NCBI GenBank assembly: GCA_025455205.1
Contig: JALOMZ010000018.1
Location: 1-12,071 of the forward strand
Reading direction: 5' to 3'
Length of the DNA stretch: 12,071 bases
Source of the DNA: Chitinophagaceae bacterium
GTDB lineage: Bacteria; Bacteroidota; Bacteroidia; Chitinophagales; Chitinophagaceae
How positions within the stretch are numbered: the stretch's first letter is position 1; each line of letters opens with the position of its first letter. Both the position numbers and the translations under genes were made by a program. The notes under the pieces are model-generated. The model was given only the letters and a program-made list of their open reading frames with translations. It was not told the origin of the DNA and did not search any database. Positions 6,986 through 12,071 of this stretch are shown here, one piece after another.

Positions 6986-8260
6986 TTAATCGTATTTGAA
7001 TTCGGGGTATAGTATGGAGTATTCTTCACCCCACAGCAGGTTTTTGACGGCCTTCCAGATATGGTTGGCATCTGGCGGGCATCCCGGGATATGGTAGTCG
7101 ATCTTCACAATTTCATTGCATGCATATACGCGGTCAAGGATCTTGGGAAGGTCTTCATGATAGGGGATGATATGGGCGCCCGGTTCTCCGGTGGGGCTGT
7201 TGAGATAGGCTTCTTCCAGGCATTCGCCCAGCGGAATGCCGTTGCGCATGGTGGGAAGGCCACCCCATACGGCACATTCTCCTACCGATACCAGCAGGTC
7301 GCAATGTTCACGGAAGAGACGCAATGTTTCCACGTTGTCCGAATTGCAAACACCGCCTTCAATAAGGCCTATATGGCAGCGCGAAGTGAATTGTTTGAAA
7401 TCGGTGAGGGGTGATTTGTCAAACGACACCAGTTCCACCATGTCGAGCAGGTCTGTGTCAATGTCCAGCATGGACATATGGCACCCAAAGCAACCAGCCA
7501 GTGAGGTAGTGGCCACTATCTTCTTCTCCATAACCGGTGTGCGGGTGCGGGCCGATTCTTTGCGTCTGCCATAATCCCTTTGCACGGATTGGTTGTCGAA
7601 CTTCCGCGTTCCAAATGGCATGGACAGGCTGTTGTTGCGCACAATGATGGCCCCGGTAGGACAGATCTCCATGGCATGCAGGGCCTGCGCTTCGCTGAGC
7701 TGCGCTTCCTGCTCATAATCGATGCCCACTACAGTGTCGTTGCCCCTGTTCTGGTAATTGAATACCCGCTTGCCGGTTTCTGTTTTTACATCCACCACAC
7801 AGCGCAGGCATTTGATGCACCGGTTGTGTTCCATCACCATGCGGCGGGGCTGGAAGTCGATGCGTCTGTCTTCAAACACATGCGGAAACCGGGTGGCGGC
7901 AATGCCCAGTTCGTAGCCCATGTGCTGCAGGTCGCAGTTGCCGCTCTTTTCACAGGCCGGGCAAACATGGTTGCCTTCTGCAAACATCATTTCCACCACG
8001 GCCTTGCGGGTGTCCTGCAATTCGGGGGTGTTTACTTCCACCACCAGTCCTTCGGAGATCCGTTCGGTGCAGGCAGGGGCATATTTCCCATTGATCCTGC
8101 AGGTGCAAATGCGGCAGGTGCCCAGCGGAGGTTCAATATGTTCGTAATAGCAGAGGGAGGGAATGAAAATGTTGTTGGCCCGGGCTACTTCCATCAGATT
8201 GCTGCCCTTTTCTGCCTGTATGGATTGTCCATCTATGGTTATATGCACGAGTTCAGGCAT
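6986..8260 (-). CDS. hoxUY: Fused HoxU-HoxY: diaphorase iron-sulfur subunit joined to hydrogenase small subunit
   Basis: One 424-aa reading frame holds two proteins that are separate in Cupriavidus. Residues 1 to about 237 are HoxU: an N-terminal [2Fe-2S] domain (C37, C49, C52, C64), a GNHVCPACEKSGNC segment (H98, C100, C103, C109) and a [4Fe-4S] part with CIKCLRC and a later ICPTGA. Residues 244-424 are HoxY, the hydrogenase small subunit with the proximal [4Fe-4S] cluster: GCFGCHMSMLDID (C257, C260), SVGECAVWGG and IPGCPPDA. They are joined by an Arg-rich stretch (about 227-243) with no stop codon. M244 could act as an internal start. The start at 8260 follows the hoxF stop by 4 bp and fits HoxU homologs; an upstream in-frame ATG at 8305 lies within hoxF. 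The product would wire electrons from HoxF to HoxH. Confidence 0.92.
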   Translation of the reverse strand: MPELVHITIDGQSIQAEKGSNLMEVARANNIFIPSLCYYEHIEPPLGTCRICTCRINGKYAPACTERISEGLVVEVNTPELQDTRKAVVEMMFAEGNHVCPACEKSGNCDLQHMGYELGIAATRFPHVFEDRRIDFQPRRMVMEHNRCIKCLRCVVDVKTETGKRVFNYQNRGNDTVVGIDYEQEAQLSEAQALHAMEICPTGAIIVRNNSLSMPFGTRKFDNQSVQRDYGRRKESARTRTPVMEKKIVATTSLAGCFGCHMSMLDIDTDLLDMVELVSFDKSPLTDFKQFTSRCHIGLIEGGVCNSDNVETLRLFREHCDLLVSVGECAVWGGLPTMRNGIPLGECLEEAYLNSPTGEPGAHIIPYHEDLPKILDRVYACNEIVKIDYHIPGCPPDANHIWKAVKNLLWGEEYSILYPEFKYD

Positions 8261-8264
8261 GGCA

Positions 8265-10004
8265 TCAGATTTTATATTGATCGTAAGCTGCGGTGGCGGC
8301 GTCAAGGTCGAATTTCAGGTTGAGGCCATTGTAGGTCTTGTCCATCCTTTCCCGGAAATACGCGTTGAATTTTTCCATGGCATAAATGAGGCTGTTGGTG
8401 GCCGTTTTACCCAGTCCGCAGCGGCTGGTATTCTTCATGATGATGCCCCATTGTTTCAGTTCTTCCAGGTCTGTTTCATTGGCCAGCCCGTTGTTCAGCC
8501 GTTCCAGTTTGCGCTGAATGATGAAATTGCCGGCGCGGCAGGGGGTGCAAATGCCACAGGATTCCGACCGGAAAAACGACGCATAGTTCAGCAGTACTTT
8601 CACCAGGTCGCGCTGCCTGTTGAAGATCATGAAGGATCCGCCGGAACGTATGTCTTTGCGTGCCAGCAGGTCGAGCATGGAAATGCGACGGTATTTGTCT
8701 TTGATGGAAATGCATTCGCCGGATGGGCCGCTCACCTGGATGAAATAGGGATCCTCTGCTTCGCAGAGTTCCAGCAATTCGGCCACCGTCATGCCCCATT
8801 CAATTTCATAGATGCCGGGCAGTTTGCAGTCGCCGGATACACTCAGCAACTTCACGCCGGGTGAGCCGGGTATGCCCAGCTGGGTATAGGCTTCAGTGCC
8901 CAATGCGAGGATGCGGGCGGCCGCACAGAAGGTCTCTACATTATTGATGACCGTAGGTTGCTGCAGGTAGCCTTTTTCCACCGGGAAATACCATTTTGTT
9001 CTGGGCTCACCCCGCTTGCCTTCGAGCGATTCCAGCAGCGCTGTTTCTTCGCCGCACACATAGGAGCCTGCGCCCATTTGTACCCGTATGTCAAAATCAA
9101 AGCCTTTGATGCCACAGCAATCTTTTCCCAGCAAGCCGGCGGTACGGTACTGCTGTATGGCGGTCTCCATACGGGGAAGCAGCCAGCGGTATTCACCCCG
9201 CAGGTAGATGATGCCGCAGGAAGCGCCAATGGTGTAACCACAGAGCAGCATCCCCTCGATGATGGTATTTGATTGGGTATTGATGAGCACCCGGTCTTTG
9301 AATGTGCCCGGTTCGCCTTCGTCGGCATTGCATACAACGTATTTAGGCGCAGCTTCCTGCTCCCGGGCGGCCAGCCATTTCTTCCAGGTGGGGTAGTAGG
9401 CCCCGCCACGGCCCGATAGTTCGGCCTTCTTTAAGGCCTCCAGTACACCTTCGGGGCCCAGGGTGACGGCGCGGCTGAGGGCGGAACCCGGATGGAATTC
9501 CCGGAAGAACACGGTTCCGTTGCCAGAAGGGGCATAACGAATATTGTCGGCCGGAATGTCGCAAATCTGCGCCGGGTCTGCACCCTGCTTCAGCGCCTGG
9601 ATGATATCCTTCACCTTGATGGCGTTCAGGTTGGTGAAGGGATAGAAATTGATGAGGGCAGCAGGCTCCTGGTCGCTCAGGCCAATGCAGGGGGTGTGGA
9701 ACAGGCCAAATGTGCCCGTGCGGTCAACAGAGCCCAGGCTGGCGCCGGTTTCCCTTTCCAGGGTCTCCAGAATGCGGCCGGAGCCTTTCAGTTCAGCAAT
9801 GATACTTGTATTTAAGTAGATAGTGTTTTTTCCGGTAGGCTTGCGGTGGAAGAAATGATAAAATGAAATGATGCCTTCCACTTCAATGGCAGCAAGGTCA
9901 AATTCGGCGCTCAGTGCCGCCACATCTTCGTCCCTGATATATCCATGAGTCAGCTGGAGGTCCCAAAGACGGTTCATCATTTGGGTTTGCAGGGGTTCTT
10001 GCAT
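8265..10004 (-). CDS. hoxF: NAD-reducing hydrogenase diaphorase subunit HoxF with N-terminal HoxE-like domain
   Basis: A 579-aa flavoprotein that carries out NAD+/NADH chemistry for the soluble hydrogenase, built like Cupriavidus HoxF: a HoxE/NuoE-like domain (about 1-150) fused to a NuoF-like domain. Similarity is strong, for example FGLFHTPCIGLSDQEPA. The HoxE part keeps only one of four cluster cysteines (C106; the others are N65, A70, S110), as in Cupriavidus, so it should bind no [2Fe-2S]. The NuoF part has NADEGEPGTFKDR, GEETALLESLEGKRGEPR, and the [4Fe-4S] ligands C483, C486, C489 and C529. Oddly, the FMN/NADH glycine loop reads GRGGAYYPTWKKW (198-210) where the family has GRGGAGFPTGLKW, and PPFP reads WYFP. 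First gene of the hox operon; start at 10004, with alternatives at 9980 and 9977. Confidence 0.93.
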   Translation of the reverse strand: MQEPLQTQMMNRLWDLQLTHGYIRDEDVAALSAEFDLAAIEVEGIISFYHFFHRKPTGKNTIYLNTSIIAELKGSGRILETLERETGASLGSVDRTGTFGLFHTPCIGLSDQEPAALINFYPFTNLNAIKVKDIIQALKQGADPAQICDIPADNIRYAPSGNGTVFFREFHPGSALSRAVTLGPEGVLEALKKAELSGRGGAYYPTWKKWLAAREQEAAPKYVVCNADEGEPGTFKDRVLINTQSNTIIEGMLLCGYTIGASCGIIYLRGEYRWLLPRMETAIQQYRTAGLLGKDCCGIKGFDFDIRVQMGAGSYVCGEETALLESLEGKRGEPRTKWYFPVEKGYLQQPTVINNVETFCAAARILALGTEAYTQLGIPGSPGVKLLSVSGDCKLPGIYEIEWGMTVAELLELCEAEDPYFIQVSGPSGECISIKDKYRRISMLDLLARKDIRSGGSFMIFNRQRDLVKVLLNYASFFRSESCGICTPCRAGNFIIQRKLERLNNGLANETDLEELKQWGIIMKNTSRCGLGKTATNSLIYAMEKFNAYFRERMDKTYNGLNLKFDLDAATAAYDQYKI

Positions 10005-10108
10005 AGCCTGTATGTTTTAGGTGTCAGGCGGCAGCGGCGTTGGGTGCCGTTGGGGCAAAACAATCAAATCCTGCCTAGCAGCGGGGTGCGGCAAGCAGGC
10101 CGGAGAAA

Positions 10109-10137
10109 GGAATCCAACATCAAAGCTGATGCATTCC
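10109..10137. repeat. Imperfect hairpin in divergent region
   Basis: GGAAT pairs with ATTCC, and inside it CATCA pairs with TGATG, giving a 10-bp stem interrupted by an internal loop (CCAA against C) with a 4-base AAGC tip. It may be a leader RNA structure or simply chance. Confidence 0.3.
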
Positions 10138-10148
10138 GGTAGTGTTTT

Positions 10149-10163
10149 TGATGACATTCATCA
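10149..10163. repeat. Inverted repeat TGATGA-CAT-TCATCA, possible operator
   Basis: Perfect 6-bp arms at 10149-10154 and 10158-10163 with a 3-base centre, about mid-way between the two divergent starts (140-154 bp from each). Position and symmetry suit a dimeric regulator acting on both operons. It does not match the FNR site TTGAT-N4-ATCAA because the spacing is 7. Confidence 0.4.
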
Positions 10164-10205
10164 TAACTGCCCTGCTAATGGATCGATAGCTTCGAGCCCA
10201 CTTTT

Positions 10206-10218
10206 GGTCACCTTGACC
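10206..10218. repeat. Short inverted repeat GGTCA-CCT-TGACC
   Basis: Perfect 5-bp arms with a 3-base centre, about 84 bp upstream of the 10302 start. It is a candidate regulator site on the plus-strand side, of low weight because it is short. Confidence 0.25.
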
Positions 10219-10301
10219 CCTGCATGTGAAGCGAATTGCACATATGGCCTGGCAGCGTAAGCGCTGTTACTATTTCTCCACCCGTTATCTAATCTTATTG
10301 T

Positions 10302-10811
10302 ATGACGAGCCATCAAACGGTTCATGCCAAAGAACTGTCGAAGACCGATCCGCGTGTGAAGCTGATAGCCACCAAAATCAAGAAGGAAAACCGGCAGCCG
10401 GATGCATTGATTGAAATCCTGCATACGGCACAGAATGCCTATGGCTACCTGCCCAAAGAGGTGCTGACCTTTATTGCCAGGGAATTGCGGCTCCCTCCTT
10501 CGCGGGTGTATTCTACCGTTACTTTTTATCATTTCTTCTCGCTGAAATCGAAAGGAGAGCATACCTGCCTGGTGTGCACCGGCACCGCCTGCTATGTGAA
10601 GGGGGCACAGGCCCTGCTCAACAAACTGGAGCAGGAGTTTGGACTGCGGCCCGGCATGGTAACCCCCGACGAGAAAATGGGGGTGCAGGTGGCCCGCTGT
10701 ATAGGTGCATGCGGGCTGGCGCCGGCCGTGGTTATAGACAATGAAGTTATGGGCAAGGTGAGCGAGGAATCGATCATACAATCCATCCGGGAAAAAACAG
10801 GAACCTTATGA
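10302..10811 (+). CDS. hydC: NuoE/HydC-like [2Fe-2S] subunit of an NAD-linked oxidoreductase
   Basis: A 169-aa thioredoxin-fold ferredoxin of the NuoE family (24 kDa subunit of complex I, HydC of bifurcating hydrogenases, FdsG of formate dehydrogenases). All four cluster ligands are present, C92 and C97 (CTGTAC) and C133 and C137 (CIGAC), with a helical N-terminal domain (ILHTAQNAYGYLP, then VTFYHFFS). This contrasts with the degenerate copy inside HoxF. The stop overlaps the next start (ATGA, 10808-10811), so it works with the NuoF-like protein that follows. It is transcribed away from the hox genes. The NuoE family is certain. The symbol hydC depends on the unseen catalytic gene; NuoE of a complex I or a formate dehydrogenase subunit are alternatives. 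Confidence 0.85.
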   Translation: MTSHQTVHAKELSKTDPRVKLIATKIKKENRQPDALIEILHTAQNAYGYLPKEVLTFIARELRLPPSRVYSTVTFYHFFSLKSKGEHTCLVCTGTACYVKGAQALLNKLEQEFGLRPGMVTPDEKMGVQVARCIGACGLAPAVVIDNEVMGKVSEESIIQSIREKTGTL

Positions 10812-12071
10812 ACCGACATGAGTTGCAGGCAATGGCCACACAGGCCAAAATGAAACAACAGCAAGCCAAACACAGGATCTGCGTGTGTTGCGGCGCCAGC
10901 TGCATCTCCTCCGGCGCGGAGGAAGTGCTGAAGAAATTGCAGGCAGAGGTCAGCAGCCGGGGCCTGGAGCAGGAGGTAGAGGTGATCCCTTCCGGTTGCA
11001 TGGGACCGTGCAACCAGGGGCCGCTGGTGAAATGGCTGCCGGAAAACACCATTTATCAGCGCGTTGATTGCCATAACCTGGAAAGGATCGTGCAGGAGCA
11101 ACTGGTAGAGGGCCGGCCCATAGAAGACCTGTTGTTGTTTGCCGATTCCAGGGAAAAGCCTTTCCTGAACGCAGATGAAGATCCATTTTTCAGCAAGCAG
11201 CTGAAGATTGCCCTGAAAGACTGCGGCGACATCAATCCGGAAAATATCGAAGACTACCTGGCGGTAGGCGGCTACCAGGCCCTTGACAAGGCCCTGTTCC
11301 GCATGTCGCCGGAAGAAGTGATTTCCGAAGTGAAGCAGAGCCGTATAAGGGGCAGGGGAGGTGCAGGTTATCCCACCGGCCTGAAATGGGAAACCGTATA
11401 CCGGTATGTATCAGACCAGAAATATGTGATCTGTAATGGCGATGAGGGGGATCCCGGTGCTTTCATGGACCGCAGCGTGCTGGAAGGAAATCCGCACCGC
11501 GTGCTCGAAAGCATGGCCATTGCCGGGTATGCCATTGGTGCCAGTAAGGGCTATGCCTATATCCGCGGTGAATATCCGCTGGCTATCAAGCGTATTGAAC
11601 TGGCCATTAAGCAAGCTACCAAACTGGGACTATTGGGCAAGAATATCCTGGGCTCTCCCTTCTCCTTTGAGGTGGAAGTGCGCATAGGCGCCGGCGCTTT
11701 TGTGTGCGGGGAAGAAACGGCCCTTATTGCATCCATTGAGGGCAAGCGGGGAACGCCCCGGCCGCGTCCGCCTTTTCCGGCTGAATCCGGCTTGTGGGGC
11801 AAGCCCACATTGATCAATAATGTGGAGACTTTTGCGGCCATAGCGCCTATTGTACTGAAAGGCGGAGAGTGGTACAGCGAAACAGGCACGGCCAAAAGTG
11901 CAGGTACCAAGGTGTTTGCGCTGGCCGGCAAGATCCGTTACTCCGGGCTCATTGAGGTGCCCATGGGTACTACGCTCCGTGAAATTGTATTCGATATAGC
12001 CGGCGGCATGCAGCAGGATGGCGAATTCAAAGCGGCCCAAACCGGCGGACCATCTGGCGGATGCATTCCTG
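10808..12071 (+). CDS. hydB: NuoF/HydB-like NADH-binding flavoprotein, cut by window end
   Basis: The first 421 residues of a NuoF-family subunit that binds FMN and NAD(H). It opens with an extra thioredoxin-like [2Fe-2S] domain (about 20-100) whose ligands are visible as C27 or C28 with C32 (CVCCGASC) and C64 and C68 (CMGPC). Such a domain occurs in HydB of electron-bifurcating [FeFe] hydrogenases and is absent from plain NuoF. The flavin site is canonical: GRGGAGYPTGLKW (182-194), NGDEGDPGAFMDR, CGEETALIASIEGKRG and PPFPAESGLWGKPT. The last residues, GGPSGGCIP, are also HydB-like. The [4Fe-4S] CxxCxxC and any C-terminal ferredoxin domain lie beyond the window. It overlaps the preceding gene by 4 bp. 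Most likely HydB; an NAD(P)-linked formate dehydrogenase beta subunit is the main alternative. Confidence 0.85.
   Translation, partial: MNRHELQAMATQAKMKQQQAKHRICVCCGASCISSGAEEVLKKLQAEVSSRGLEQEVEVIPSGCMGPCNQGPLVKWLPENTIYQRVDCHNLERIVQEQLVEGRPIEDLLLFADSREKPFLNADEDPFFSKQLKIALKDCGDINPENIEDYLAVGGYQALDKALFRMSPEEVISEVKQSRIRGRGGAGYPTGLKWETVYRYVSDQKYVICNGDEGDPGAFMDRSVLEGNPHRVLESMAIAGYAIGASKGYAYIRGEYPLAIKRIELAIKQATKLGLLGKNILGSPFSFEVEVRIGAGAFVCGEETALIASIEGKRGTPRPRPPFPAESGLWGKPTLINNVETFAAIAPIVLKGGEWYSETGTAKSAGTKVFALAGKIRYSGLIEVPMGTTLREIVFDIAGGMQQDGEFKAAQTGGPSGGCIP

Larger units (their letters stand above)
10005..10301. promoter_or_regulatory. Divergent intergenic region between hoxF and hydC-like operons
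   Basis: A 297-bp stretch with no supported gene, lying between two operons that are read away from each other. It should hold both promoters. I see three short inverted repeats (10109-10137, 10149-10163, 10206-10218) but no clear TAnnTTTG or sigma70 promoter on either strand. The start codons on both sides lack a Shine-Dalgarno sequence. A shared operator could set the balance between the two hydrogen-linked enzymes. Confidence 0.45.

Noticed and set aside
5698..6999. A 433-codon open frame on the plus strand opposite hoxH
   Set aside because: It is antisense to a gene with clear motifs throughout, has no recognisable domain, and its His/Gly-rich composition is what the complement of hoxH codons gives.
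7516..7576. Separate hoxY start ATGGCAGACGCA in another frame near the HoxU-HoxY join
   Set aside because: That frame runs into a stop after 19 codons and never reaches the HoxY frame, so it would need an indel. The in-frame fusion, or the ATG at 7531, is simpler.
10161..10781. A 206-codon minus-strand open frame spanning hydC and part of the divergent region
   Set aside because: It lies mostly antisense to the well-supported NuoE-like gene and shows no family motif.
1..12071. CRISPR arrays, insertion sequences, tRNA or rRNA genes
   Set aside because: I looked for spaced direct repeats, transposase-like proteins, terminal inverted repeats and tRNA-like folds and saw none.

Overview
The window is densely packed with genes for hydrogen and redox metabolism and carries no mobile element, tRNA, rRNA or CRISPR array that I can see. 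Most of it (positions 1-10004) reads on the minus strand. A second operon starts at 10302 on the plus strand and runs off the right end. Base composition looks like the mid-50s percent GC by eye. None of the starts examined has a convincing Shine-Dalgarno sequence. Many have A/T-rich leaders instead, a habit known from Bacteroidota. I therefore suggest a facultative or anaerobic member of the Bacteroidota, with low to moderate confidence.

Minus strand, in transcription order. First comes a soluble NAD-reducing [NiFe] hydrogenase of the Cupriavidus SH type (group 3d): hoxF with a built-in HoxE domain (10004-8265), a single gene joining HoxU and HoxY (8260-6986), the large subunit hoxH (6972-5518) and its maturation protease hoxW (5540-5046). 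After a 143-bp gap with three inverted repeats comes a complete-looking six-subunit energy-converting hydrogenase in the canonical order echA-B-C-D-E-F (4902-9). It has the membrane proteins EchA and EchB, the small subunit EchC, the NuoC-like EchD, the large subunit EchE and the ferredoxin-like EchF. EchE keeps both Ni-binding CxxC motifs, so this is a hydrogenase and not a complex I relative that has lost its active site. EchF is odd: it stops after only one [4Fe-4S] motif, 8 bases before the window edge.

Plus strand. A 297-bp divergent region with several small inverted repeats precedes a NuoE/HydC-like [2Fe-2S] protein (10302-10811). A NuoF/HydB-like flavoprotein follows it with a 4-base overlap (10808 to beyond the end). 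Together they look like the diaphorase half of an electron-bifurcating enzyme, most likely HydABC [FeFe] hydrogenase, but the catalytic gene lies outside the window.

Read as a whole, the locus would connect three pools. Ech couples ferredoxin, H2 and an ion gradient. Hox couples NADH and H2. HydCB would couple NADH and ferredoxin to H2 or formate. This would let a cell balance NADH and reduced ferredoxin through H2, and possibly recycle H2 internally. Several residues differ from family consensus at places that matter: the FMN loop of HoxF, the cleavage-site His of HoxH, the second cluster of EchF and the HoxU-HoxY join. These are the points most worth checking.
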